This document shows, piece after piece, positions 24,601-36,673 of a stretch of 64,000 nucleotides of DNA. Position 1 is the first letter of the stretch. Each line of letters opens with the position of its first letter. The position numbers and the translations under genes were made by a program. The notes under the pieces are model-generated. The model searched no databases and was not told the DNA's origin. It was given only the letters and a program-made list of their open reading frames with translations. Source of the stretch: Ulota crispa. Taxonomy: Eukaryota; Streptophyta; Bryopsida; Orthotrichales; Orthotrichaceae. Where the stretch lies: positions 19,316,483 to 19,380,482 of the forward strand of contig OY987249.1 in NCBI GenBank assembly GCA_963920765.1. The letters run 5' to 3'.

Positions 24601-27600
24601 CGGCTGCACTTGAAGCTTGCCGGGATTTAGTGCAACGAGACAGCGTGTATGCGGCTCAGGTGCTGTTTTTTTCCTGCCGTTTCCTGTGTATGGTGGTGAT
24701 TTGAATTAGTGCTTTACCAACGCAAGCACTTCCAGTAACTTCTCATATTTCGTTTAATCTGCTTCAGACATGATGATTTTGAAATTTGAGGCTCTCATTC
24801 TGTTCTATTTTGTCATGTTTACAGGCAGAGGGTGCATTCGATGCTAAAGATTACGAGCGAGCAGCATCATTCTATGCAAAGGTGCACTTGAAGGACTAGA
24901 ATTTGATACAATTTCAGCTCACTTGGCACTCCTTTGATTGAAAAGATTAAAATATTGTTTCTGCTTTGTGGCTCACCGGGACTTCATTTCTAAGTCATAA
25001 TATTCATACATCTGTCGCTCCTTATACTGCAGACCGCAACTGTGGCAACGTTTGAAGAGGTTGCATTGAAGTTTGTGACAGTTGGTGAACAGGTGAACTA
25101 CTTGTTTATTGTATCTTAATTGTCTTCCGTTGTGCCTCGCTCTAGTAGGTACAGGATAGTTTACTCTTGTGATTTCCTGTCTTGTTATTGCCGAAATGAA
25201 CATGTCTTTGGATTTTGACAGGATGCATTGCGAACATATCTCCTAAGGAAGTTGGACTTTTTGGAGAAAGAAGATCGCTCACAAATCACCATGATTGCTA
25301 CGTGGGCTGCAGAGCTTTATTTAGATAAGGTACACTTGCCTACTGATAATGCGGGCGTATCTGAGATTCAGTATTCTAAAGCTGGTGAAAGAAGATTATA
25401 GTCACTACTCGTGCAAAATCAATTATGTTTTCTGATTGAGCTTGCAACTGCGTGGATTTTATGTTAGTTATATAAAAGGTGCATCATCTTAATTCTTGAT
25501 AATAGTTCTATTGACTAAATGCATTTAGGTCATGCCTTCATGCTTTTGCTCTTGGATTGAATTCAGATCAATAGATTGCTTCTAGACGTTGAAGATGAAA
25601 AGGAAGTGAATGCAAATGGAGGAAGTAGTGGAAACTCAGAATATCACAACACCGTGCGAGAGTTTCGGGCATTTCTTAGTGATTGCAAGGATGTGCTTGA
25701 TGAGGCCGTTACAGTAAAATTATTGGGCAGGTAAAGCTTTCTTGGGTCACTCTCTCCGGCTTCTAAAAACATTACTTTGGGATGCGGAGGGCATTGAATC
25801 AAATGAATAGGAATTGCGACATGTTCATTTGATAGTTTCCTTTATTTATTCTGCACCATTATATACATGTTAAAGCACAATTGAGGAGGATTTGTTCATC
25901 AAGTGTATTCTGCTACCTACACGCCGAAGGTCTCATCATTGAGTTGTTATGACTCCTTTGCGTGACTGTTATTAGCTATGGGCGAGTGGAGGAGCTGGTC
26001 TATTTTGCTGGCTTAAAGGAGCAATATGAAACGCTCATTCATCATTTTGTTCAGGTGGTTATTTTTCAATTAGCTGACATTTTTGACATCATATTATGCC
26101 ATTAGATATCTATATGAAGTGATTATCGCTGTGAATATTCAAGTAAGGAATCCCTATCCTTCGGGGTCATTTTAATGTCTAATTTTTGCTATTGCGTGTT
26201 ATTTGCATGGTATTTCCATATTTACATTTCTTATGCTTTGTGCATTTGTTTTATCATTTCCAGCAAGGTGAAGCAAAGAAAGCATTGGCAGTGCTTCGGA
26301 AACCAGGTGTCTCCCCAGAGCTCCAGGTGCGTTCACTAGTCTATACGAGCATTTCATTTCGTCTTGGCAAATGCCATGGCTAGACTGTTACTTATTAGTT
26401 TCCATGTCGTCGACTTGGAAGAAGTTTTGCTTATCAGAGGTTTAAGGAAAATAGTGCTTGGAATCGAAAGCTGTTATTTGAATTGCTATTGATAAGCGAC
26501 AACACCTGTGCAGTACAAATTTGCCCCTGCATTGATCCTGTTAGACCCACTTGAAACAGTGGATGCATGGACTTCAACCGGACTCAATTTGAATCCAAGG
26601 CAACTTATCCCTGCCTTAATGCGATATTCCAGTGAGCGCCGACCAAGGTATGCTCCATGTTCGATCTTTGGATTATGTGTTCAAAAGTTTATGCATTTTT
26701 GTTTTTTAATAGTATGGGCTGGCTTGATAAACTACCTTTGGCAATTAAGCATGAACTCAATAATTTTTTGACTAGTAGTCCTTTCTGGTTTTTTAGAGAC
26801 GAGCTCAATGCAGCTATTCGATATCTCGAATATTGCGTTGTCCGCCAGCAGAGCGAGGACAGTGCCGTCCACAACTTGCTTCTCTCTTTGTATGCCAAGC
26901 AGGTACGTCATCTTTTTTGTTTCTTGCAGAGGCATTACGATGCATAAAATTTGGTACGCTAGCCTAATATTGTAAGGCTATCAACATGGTATAATGGGGA
27001 TGAAAATTTATCATTTGATATGTTCAGCATTTCCAAATCCCTTCATAGAGTAACGATATGAACATAGAGAAACATACGCACCTGTGGTTTTGTACTTTCC
27101 ATAATTCAATAGAGCCTACGTTCGTGCTGCAATTTGTACTAACTTATTAGAGAACCAACTCATTGCTCACTTTGGCGGTGCCCAATATGCTTTTCTACGA
27201 AGCTTTGTACTGCATGAAATCAGTGGTTGAATGTGAGTAGGACATATGTTTTGCATGGCTTTTTAGCGTATAAAAAGTAGTTTCTCCTTCTTCTGTGATT
27301 GATGGATTTTAAGGATTCGGCAAGTAGTGAAGTTCTGTAGAAGATCGCATTCTTAGCGGGGTAAGTTAATTTAGGTTGATAGATCCTGTAACGCTTTTCA
27401 CATCTGACTATATCTTAGAGATGTTCCGGTAAAATGTATCGTAGAATCCCGGAAGTGCAACGGAATATTTCATTGATCTTAACCGATTTGACATCAGAGG
27501 CTGTTGACGGAATGTGTGCAGCGAGACGATACTGCGTTACTCAGGTTCTTGGAGGCAAGGTACGGCAAGGGGCGATCCGAAGGGCCGGATTACTTTTATG

Positions 27601-29800
27601 ATCCCAAGTATGCTTTGCGTTTGAGTTTGGAACAGAAGCAGATGCGGGCTTGTGTTCACATCTACGGCATGATGGGAATGCATGAAGAAGCTGTGGCACT
27701 AGCATTGCAAGTATGTTAATGTCCTCTTTTTTTCTTCCCAGTTTGGTGTTCCTAGCAATGCATTTTTGTCTATTTATCTGTGCTTTTCGGAGTCTTCAGA
27801 AACTCTTATACTATCCAGGCATTTTGAATTTGTGCTTGAAAGACGTAGATTTCTTATGACCAACTACTTACGTAATGCGGTAGCCTGTTCGATTGTGATT
27901 GTTGAAATTTGATCTCAATGAATGCTTTATTCAGGTGGATCCTGAGATGGCTAAAACAGAGGCTGACAAAGTTGAGGACAACGAAGAGTTGAGAAAGAAG
28001 CTTTGGCTTATGATAGCTAGGAATGTCATTCTACAAGGAAAAGCCACAAAAGGAGAGAACATCCGTAAAGCCATTGCGTTCCTGAAAGAAACAGATGGAT
28101 TGTTAAAGATCGAAGACATCTTACCCTTCTTTCCAGATTTCTCCCTCATTGATGACTTTAAGGTAACGTACAAGTTTGCTCGATCCTGTCTGGTAGATTT
28201 TGTTTTTTCATGAGATTTAGCCAACGAAGTCAGATAGTTCTGCCAGAGAGCTCTTGCCGGATTGCTCTATTGACATGCATGGGTATTGTGGGGGTTACAA
28301 CGGGATATAGGAAGCGATCTGTGCTTCGTTGGAAGACTACAACCGTCAAATTGAAGAGCTGAAACGAGACATGAACGATGCTACGCTTGGTGCTGAAAAC
28401 ATTAGAAACGATATCACCGCACTATCACAGCGCTATGCTGTTGTGAAGCGCGATGAAACATGCAAGGTTAGCAATTGTGTTTCTATCGACTTTGAGTATC
28501 CTGAACTTTTAAATTTTCTCTTTTAGGATGAGTTTACATTTGTGCCGGCAAGCCCTGAGGATAATAAGACATTTCAACTATATTTTAAGAACTCTAGCAA
28601 TGTTGTTGGTCAAAGGTTGTATGGTTGTCCTTCAGGTCTTTATACTCCAAATCTACACCTTTTTAAACCGTTTACAATTGTTACTTAAACTTTTCTTCTG
28701 AGAGTTGTATTTCCCTACGTTGTTGGAATCTATTGTAATCACATAAAAGAGCAAGTACCCTGCTTGTATGTCCAGGTGTGTGGACAACGAATATTGGCAG
28801 CAAAAGGGGCTTTGGGAGCATTAGGGACAGCCCGGAGTTACACCTCTCTTGTGGCTCCGTTTTATGTATTCCCATGCGAGCACGCCTTCCATGCTCAGTG
28901 TCTTACTGACTACGTGCTTCAACACACTGATGCAAGCGAGGTACCTTTCTAACTTTCATTTTTCTTTAAACCGAACTCAAAAGAAACATTTACGATGCTG
29001 TACTTGTACTATTATGTACATAATAGAATCCTAATTGCTGTTCTTTTCTAATTGATTTTCTTAAGTTGGTCACCTTCTCACATTCTGTTTGGAATCCTCT
29101 GTGGGGGATTTTAGAAAGAACGCATACGAGGGCTGCTTCGGCAGATCACGTACTTGGGCTTCAAGGAGGCCAGTGAACAGTCAGTGAAATCTACTTACGA
29201 TGGACGTGAGGAAGAGACCGACACTGCCAATGGGAGTTTGTCTCCTATGGATAAGGTACGTATATCGGCCAAAGTATAACATTTCAAACCAACATTTGAT
29301 CTATTAGGTAGGTTTGCTTAGTACTGGACAACGCCTTGCATTTGTCCTGTACTGTACATCACAAATTCGATGAATGAAGTACACTTACACCTCTTTGTTA
29401 TCACCTCTAAAACGACGTTTTGGACTTTCCAGTACACTTGTTGTACTATCAACGTCTTGCCTCACATGAAAAGTACGTTCAATCGGGTTTTTTGAGACCG
29501 CAGGTAGTCACGTTAAAGTGGCCGGAGTGGTACTCAAGAGTAGTTTTTGTCATTGGTTTTATTTAAACATTAGAATAGTGTACTTACAAGACAATTATGT
29601 TGGTAGGTATCTAAACCTTACCGTTGTTTGGGCAGCTTCGAGCACAGATAGATGACGCAGTGGCTGGAGAATGTCCGTTTTGCGGAGAGCTGATGATCAA
29701 AGAGATAGCTGAAGCTTTCATTTCTTCCGAGGAAATCGATGACGTTGCTTCTTGGTCAATCGGCAGTGGCAATTTTGCCACTACAGAGTATATTGTCTGA
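21643..29800 (+). CDS. VPS18: VPS18, core subunit of HOPS/CORVET tethering complexes, 24 exons
   Basis: Exons: 21643-21699, 22032-22227, 22362-22571, 22715-22854, 22990-23085, 23280-23347, 23469-23570, 23779-23929, 24189-24332, 24540-24659, 24825-24881, 25033-25092, 25222-25329, 25567-25730, 25976-26054, 26264-26326, 26514-26647, 26797-26902, 27522-27710, 27935-28162, 28311-28466, 28776-28940, 29115-29255, 29636-29800. Phases join without error to 1032 residues (the Arabidopsis protein is about 990). It has an N-terminal Pep3/Vps18 beta-propeller region (FIDPGGRHSIF, GWNRAQINE, FAWLSGPGIYHG), a long alpha-solenoid (YGRVEELVYFAGLKEQYE, DPKYALRLSLEQKQMRACVH), a short coiled coil (EDYNRQIEELKRDMND) and a RING-H2 split over exons 21-24: CKVC, PCEHAFHAQC, CPFC. 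By family knowledge it acts on late endosome and vacuole membranes in fusion with VPS11, VPS16 and VPS33. The first 19 residues are encoded by a separate small exon and are not conserved, so the start is less certain. Confidence 0.95.
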
Positions 29801-30343
29801 ATTGGAAAGTGGTGAACCTCAAAGTGTATAATGCTGTGTAGAATTTGTCTTGCAATGTTTTGTTGAAACAGCATTTCTTTGAAAGCGTGCTACGTAGATT
29901 GTGCCATTCCTAGTGAACATTTTTGGAAGGTTTGATCTACTAAGGCGTGTGCTTGTTGAATAAGGTTTATTGATCGATCATGCCATCTCACCTCTTGGCG
30001 TGATCTTGTGTACTTTATCTTTCTACTGTTTTCAGGACTTGGAAACTACTGAAGGAGTTTTCAAGGCGGTTGCCGTAATTTTCTTTATTAGCTTTATTAT
30101 CTTGGACTGATGCACTGTACTGTACAACTGCAGAAATATGACGAGAATTGTCAGACTTTTAATGTGTGAAGTCTCTTTCTGATTGGCAAGTGATTCTTTC
30201 TTGTACTTCTCTGTCCATTTCAGTAGAGATTCTCGTGACTTCATTGCACTGTAGGCCTAAACTCAGTGACCTGGGAACTGGCTTCTGGTGATTTGCAGTG
30301 ACTGGTTCACAGAAAACAAAATTTGTTACAAAGTCGACACTCA
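29801..30343 (+). other. VPS18 3' flank
   Basis: Holds the VPS18 3' UTR (TGA at 29798-29800) with T-rich sequence and AATAAGG at about 29960 as a weak poly(A) signal. No other gene seen. Confidence 0.4.
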
Positions 30344-32050
30344 GGGCCGCTTTACATATGGGGCCGGGCCAATTCGGCTTGGGGCCGATTGTCTCAGCCC
30401 ACATTTTGCTTAAGGCCGGCCTCCACTACTAATTAAAATACTAATTAAAATACTAATTAAAATAATATTATAGTGTGGGCCAATTGTCTCATATGTGAAG
30501 GCCTTAAGGTCAAGGAGTTGGGTCAATCCAATAAAGTTAAGCCATCTTTACATTAGATGTGAGAATTTGTGACAAAAATCTCTTATGAGCCATGGCTTGT
30601 TTTCAAAAAGCTAGCCTTTGGAGATAGTGGCTTCTTGTTGCAATGTAAAGTGAGAATAGGTCACAATACATTTTTAAATGAATTAATTTCTTTATTTTTT
30701 GATTTTTTAATTGAAACAATGACATGATGATAAACACCAAAAAAATAGAGTTGGACAAAGGGGGATGTTGTCAAAATGTGCATGAACCCTAAACATGAAG
30801 TTTGATATAAACTCTTAAGTTATTTGTTTACATTATCAAGGTATGTTATACCAATTGTCTTCATTTATTTTCTTTTTATCAACCACAAAGCATTTATAAT
30901 ATTTTTGCTTATTAATTAGTTATTCCAAAAATCAAGTTTTATGTAGATAGTATCTAGCAAAATAAATACTATGAGTAATAGATCATCAAGAGTATCTTGC
31001 ATAAAAGATGATAGAAAAAATCAACATATCAACATATGCAAGGTTTACATAAAGACTTCATGAAAAGCATAGAAGGAAAAAATGATTTGCAAATGGATAC
31101 TCCCTTTGGCCCATTATAAAGCTCCAAAAAACTTCTCCATGAGGGATTAACTAAATTTTTAGTCATCATGCTAGTGGCAAATGTATTCAAGAATCAATAT
31201 ACCACCTACCAAATATTTGCAAAATCTCAAGTTCTTATGTTGCCGTTAAGACACCCAAACTCCATGCAAAAAGTACCATATTTGTGTATAGTTTGTGAAG
31301 GTTGCCGGCTCCTCATTATTTTAATCTTTGTACTAATGACACTTGCATTCTAGAATCAATATACCATCTACCAAATGTATACAAAATCTCTAGTTTTGGT
31401 GTTGCCATCTGGGCACCCAAATCCCATGCAAAAAGTACCATATTTGTACATGTTGCTAGCCCCTCATGATTGATGATTTAAAGATTAGTAGCAACAACGG
31501 TACCTCATATGAGCAAGGCCAAGCTTGTTAGGAGAGGAATGCTCTTTAATTGCTTAACTTGCTCCCATGAGATCATTGGACATGACAAATGCTTTCTCAA
31601 CAATTGAAATTTGCAAAAAGGAGTTTTTTAGTGGGACAAGAACTATGCCTAATTTGGAGCTTTATATTGGGATAGAGGGAGTACAAAATATACAAGCCTA
31701 GTGTTTTTTATACACTTAAGAACTAGTTAGTAAATCCATTTAGCAAGTTAAACACCCCATGTTCCCCATGTTCCCCATGTTCCCCATGTTCCCCATGCCC
31801 CCCATGCCCTCCATGCCCCCCATGTACAAGGGTATTATGCATTTGATTCAAGAAACTATATATATATAATGAAAAATATAGTTTTTTAATGAAACTTGAG
31901 AGTGGTCCCAAGGCCAAGAATTGGCCTCTCATTTTTGGTGCACCCAATTCAAAGAGATCGGGCCATGTCAAATCTTATTTTTGTTAAATTTTAAATATTC
32001 ATTTCCACCAAATTGGCCCTCTCTTTAGATGTAAGGGGGTTGAGGCTGAT
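30344..32050. mobile_element. Possible hAT-like non-autonomous element
   Basis: The left end reads CAGGGCCGCTTTACAT followed by a GGGCCAATTCGG block. Near 32000-32040 the reverse complement shows CTTACATCTAAAGAG followed by GGGCCAATTTGG. The imperfect inverted similarity and the CAGGG start would fit a hAT-type element of about 1.7 kb, but no clear 8-bp duplication was found and no transposase is encoded. Confidence 0.3.
31755..31824 (+). repeat. CCCCATGTT-type minisatellite
   Basis: About eight units of a 9-bp repeat, first CCCCATGTT then CCCCATGCC variants. It directly follows a weak copy of the dispersed hairpin motif at 31725-31750. Confidence 0.85.
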
Positions 32051-33057
32051 TGCAACTTATTGTCCAATCAGAAGCCAAGATTAATGGCCTCTGACGCAGT
32101 TCGTCTGCCTGGCCCGCACTGAATGTTCTTCAAAAAGCGTTTCTGCACGGTATTTATCAATGGAGTGAACCTTTCTGAATGGGACTCTTTTGTAGTGGGT
32201 AGGCCATGAATAGACCTTGGATGGCTGCTATTCAGTAAGTATTTAGAATCTTCTGAACATGACGAAGGACAACTTGATAACGTTAACAGGATGGCACCTT
32301 GGCTCTGAATAATGTTATATTTGGTTGTTATGAGAGGTCAAAAAAAGTTTTTGGTTGACAGATAGAGGGAATTTTTCTACGAATTTGCCGTAAGTGCATG
32401 GTAGTAAATTTGCACAAGAAAAATTACAAACAATATTTTTATCTTTTCTTCAAAAAGTTTCTCGTATAATAAAATCAAAAATATACACGTGTACTAATGT
32501 AGAGATGTGAACAAAAAGATCCATTCCTCACTCAAACCCATCTCATGTAATCAATTCTTCATCAAATCTAAAATCAATTATGCATTCTAAAAGCCCATAA
32601 AAGGGGACAATATGTATTAAAATTTGAAAAGTAGACTATACCAACTCCATGCCTCTAACCCATGCCAAGTGCTATTTTTTATTATCAAATATGCTATATT
32701 CATCAATTTTTAGGCTTCCACCAACAATGTCTGTAGCTTTTAACCATCTTTTACATCTTGAAATTACCTCAATTCAAGCAAGCCTCTTGTAGATAGAAAG
32801 AGGGACACAATGTACAAAATTTTGACATGAATCAACGTAGGAGAAGTGCTAGTAAAAAACATTTGAAAAAAGCATTAGATTTTGATTAAAATGCTTTTAA
32901 AAGCACTACAAATCCACCTTCAATTTAAAACCAACACATTCTCAATCTATATTCAGAGCTTATAAGATATGTAATTTTAAATTTTAGATTTAATGAAGTA
33001 TTGATTGTGTGGGAGGGGTGTGGGTTGGGAATGAATCTTTGTGTCCCCGTCTTTATG

Positions 33058-33060
<3 letters not shown>

Positions 33061-33140
<80 letters not shown>
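33061..33140. repeat. (TA)n microsatellite
   Basis: Nearly uninterrupted TA repeat of about 80 bp, within otherwise gene-free DNA (32051-33319). Confidence 0.9.
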
Positions 33141-33145
<5 letters not shown>

Positions 33146-33319
33146 AAATAGGGAATTGCTAACGGGACACCCCCTTTGAGCATGAAATGTGATTTTTAAT
33201 GCTGATTTTTTTATTTGGATCAAAAGATTTGTTTCACCTTGATCATTCTAAGGCTATCCTATAAAAAAAAGGTATGCTTAAATTTGAAACTAAAAGATTA
33301 AGACTTTTGAGTTACTTAA

Positions 33320-33884
33320 CCCCTAAAGGATTGAGGGCCCTTTTGGGGGACAAATGGGATTTTGGGCAGGTACCCATGGCTAAACTACTTTGCATGATTT
33401 TCTAAAACTTTTATTGAAAATGAGGAATTCAAAGATCCACGTGGGAATGTAATTATTTCTTCATTCCAACATTTATTGAAGAAGTTCAAAATGAATTTCT
33501 AGAAAAAGCTGCTCCCCAGGCAGCCAAAAAAACCACACCTACCCGCAAACTAAAACTTCTCATAACTTTCATCTCATTTATCAAAATTGGATGATTCAAA
33601 GCTCCCCACATCTATATAAATCTAAAGAACCTATTTCAAATTTTTATTTGAAAAAAATGAAAATTTTAAAGAAATTTTTGGCTCCTTAAGGAGCAGCTCT
33701 TTCCAAAAATTCATTTTTAACTTCTTCAATAAATGTTGGAATGAAGAAAAAATTACATTCCCACATAGATCTTTGAATTCCTCACCTTCAATAAAATTTT
33801 CAAAAAATCACGCAAAGTAGTTTAGCCATAGGTACCTGCCCGAAATCCCATTTGTCCATTGAATAGACAATGGTCCTTTAGGGC
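33320..33884. mobile_element. TTAA-type MITE, group A copy 5, long inverted arms (565 bp)
   Basis: TTAA (33316-33319) precedes CCCCTAAAGGATTGAG. The right end is ATGGTCCTTTAGGGC, where the target site has decayed. The arms are inverted copies over about 200 bp (33320-33530 against 33670-33884); shared blocks include GGCTAAACTACTTTGC and CTTCATTCCAACATTTATTG. Copies 4 and 6 carry the left-arm sequence, so copy 5 may have arisen by internal inverted duplication. Confidence 0.7.
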
Positions 33885-34035
33885 AAAAATACATCAAAAA
33901 TTAGTCTTGGTGCAATAATATTTCAACAAAAACTTTTATTTGTCTTATTTTCTTTCAAGGAGGTGATAATACCATGATTGAATTATTGATGGGCCACTTT
34001 AATAAATAAAAAATATCTCTAAATTATCAGATTTC

Positions 34036-34107
<72 letters not shown>

Positions 34108-34156
34108 GTATGTATACATACATACATATGTACATATATACATATATATATGTATG
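34036..34156. repeat. A tract and (TA)n/(ATGT)n microsatellite
   Basis: Poly(A) followed by TA repeats and then GTATGTATACATAC-type repeats. Confidence 0.85.
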
Positions 34157-34179
34157 TCTTTTTATACTTATAAAAAAAT

Positions 34180-34395
34180 GTCCCCCCTTACTTGTCTGTT
34201 GGGTATTTACTACCGGATTGGCAGGTAAGAGGGGGGTGGATGGGGAATGGGGGATGGATGGATGGGGGATGAGACATGCGGATGGAATGGGGACATGGGA
34301 TGAGTCATGGAGGACATGGGCACATGGGGGACATGTAATTATGCTCAAACTTGCATTTACCTTCGTAAATGGGTTTACATGACTCGTATATATAA
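34180..34395. repeat. GGGGATGG-rich repeat with dispersed hairpin motif
   Basis: G-rich imperfect repeats of GGATGG, GGGGAT and GGACATGG occupy 34228-34338. On the minus strand these are CCCATG-rich, like 31755-31824 and 51653-52080. At 34351-34384 an inverted copy of the hairpin motif occurs (CATTTAC/GTAAATG). The same order, hairpin then C-rich CCCATG array, is seen at 31725-31824. Confidence 0.5.
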
Positions 34396-34400
34396 AGTTT

Positions 34401-35733
34401 TCCACAAATAGAAGATAAGATAGAATTCATGATTGGATTTGAGTGAGAATGGCTTGAGACTCAGTAATTGTATTACTGATGTGACTGGTTTTGTTACAGG
34501 TGTTCAGCAATTATGCGTTTAAAAAGAAATTCAGTCAAGTACAGTTGTACTCTTATAACGTTGTCTCATCGAATATGCGAGTGGGACACTAATTTGTACA
34601 AATTTTGTTAAAATAGAAGAAAAACAAGGAAAACAAAGATTTTGCAACGACATAAGTTTTTTTGGATAAATCATTGTATAAAACAAGATGTCGTCTTGTT
34701 CATTCTTTTTAAACAAATTTTCATCACTTGAGTGTTAGAAAAAAGGTATGTGAAGTCTTGAATTATGGCACTTTTCATGTATAAAAAAGTGTTTACATAA
34801 ATGTTGAAAATCATGTGCTGAAATTAAAAACAAAGAAGTGCTACCTAAAGGTGTTGAGAAGAGTAAAAAAATATAACATGAAATGTTGCAAATCCTACTT
34901 ATACGTAGCATCAAAATTTTTAGTACTATGTACTTGTACGATTTTTAAAGTGTATATCAAATCATTATAGTGGCTTGTTCCTGTTTATAAAACATTCTTG
35001 AGTCTTATTCTTGAGCTTGTGTTATAAGCACCTATTTCTATAAAATAAGATCTAGAACACTCCAATCTGAGCTTTGGGCTTCACAAGGTTCTCTTCAACT
35101 ATTGCCAAATTTACTTTTAGAATTTAGTCCAAAATCTCTTGGATCCAAAGGCTCTATAATTCCCAAAGGAAAATGGCACTTATGTTCACAAACCTATTAG
35201 AGATGAAGGGATAATTTTTTCATGCAATATCTAGGTAATGCATTGGAAAGAGTACAAGAATATTAATAGTAGAGAGCAAATAACATGATGTGGAGAGTTG
35301 AAAGTCACAGTGTATCTAAAAAATTTGGGTACAATTTTTTTAATAATTTCAACTACTTCCTAAGAACACACTACTGCCATTTATATGCTATTACGTGTTT
35401 GAGTCATATGAGATGAATAGCCTTACTAAATTTTTTTTATCATGTTATATGGCATTTAAGGAATTTCCAAATGCAAAGAGTAGAGAACAAAAAAATATCC
35501 TTAAGTACTAGACCTTGCCAAGTTGTGTTTTACACAGTAGATAGAGGAGAATACACTAGTTGTCTTATGAATAAGAATAAGAACCTAATGCAAGATGGGT
35601 TTGATAACAATAAAAATTTACAAATTTAAAAAAGGTAAACCAAAACTTTAAAAACATGTTGACTAAAATAAGTAAGACTAGGATTTGCCTATAATAGATT
35701 AGAACTCAAAGGGTTAAAAAAATGTTTTTCTAA
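34401..35733. other. AT-rich intergenic DNA, no gene seen
   Basis: No conserved ORF or repeat family was recognised here. Confidence 0.5.
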
Positions 35734-36669
35734 CCCGTAAAGGCCCAAGTGGTCCCTTGAGGGCCAAGTGGGGTTTTAAGAGTGTACCTACAGCTAAACT
35801 ACTTTATGTGATTTTCTGAATCTTTTATGGAATGTGGGGAATTCAAAGACCTGCTTGGGTATCTAATTCAGTCTTCATTCCAACATTTATTGAAGAAGTT
35901 ATGCATGAATATCTGAAAAACAAGAGAAGCAGGCAGTCCAAAAAAAATAAAAATTTGAAATTGGTTCTTTAGATTTTTATGTATGTTGGAAGCTTTGAAT
36001 CATTCACTTTTTATTAATGAGATGAAAGTCATGAGAAGTTTTGGTTTGCGGGTAGATATGGGACTCTCAAACCTCCATTTCTTTTGCCCCTTGTAGAATT
36101 TGGTGCTTTACTCTTTGAAGCTCTTTGTGTATTTGTTTATTGGTTTTCTTTTTTCCCAAGTTGTAGTAAACTAAGATTCCTTGGTTTTCACCATTTGGAT
36201 CAAAGTGATTCAAATTTCTGAATTTTACATAAATCTTCCAATTTTGCCTAGTGTATATGCAAATCTCATGACCTTATGGCATTGCAAGATTTCATGAAGT
36301 ATGATTCACACCTCCAATTAATCTGAAAATTCTCCCACATATACCTAACTTGGTCTTTTACATGGGAAAAAAAAACCTCAGTTTTGCATAGAGCAGTTTT
36401 TTTGATATAGGAGTGGTCAAACTGTCAAAGGCTTCTAAATTTTTTGGGCAATAGGAAAAAAAACCTTTTTTTTCACTTTAGATGTCAATATCTCACTTGT
36501 GTACATCTAGAATGAGTTGATTTTTTCCCACAAGTACCTCCCATAGTCTAGGGCAAGATCTTACAGTTGGATTTTTGAAAAAAACATTTTTTTCTACTAT
36601 TCTACTTATTCTCCAAAAGTGGCAATTTTCAGTGACTTTCACAAAGAAAAGAGCTTGAACCTTTAGGGG
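35734..36669. mobile_element. TTAA-type MITE, group A copy 6 (936 bp)
   Basis: CTAA precedes CCCGTAAAGGCCCAAG. The right end is CCTTTAGGGG followed by an intact TTAA (36670-36673). The interior shares the GCTAAACTACTTTATG and CATTTATTGAAGAAGTTATGC blocks with copies 4 and 5. No coding capacity. Confidence 0.65.
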
Positions 36670-36673
36670 TTAA

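Noticed and set aside
32977..33183. 68-codon ORF of alternating Ile-Tyr
   Set aside because: Translation of a TA microsatellite.
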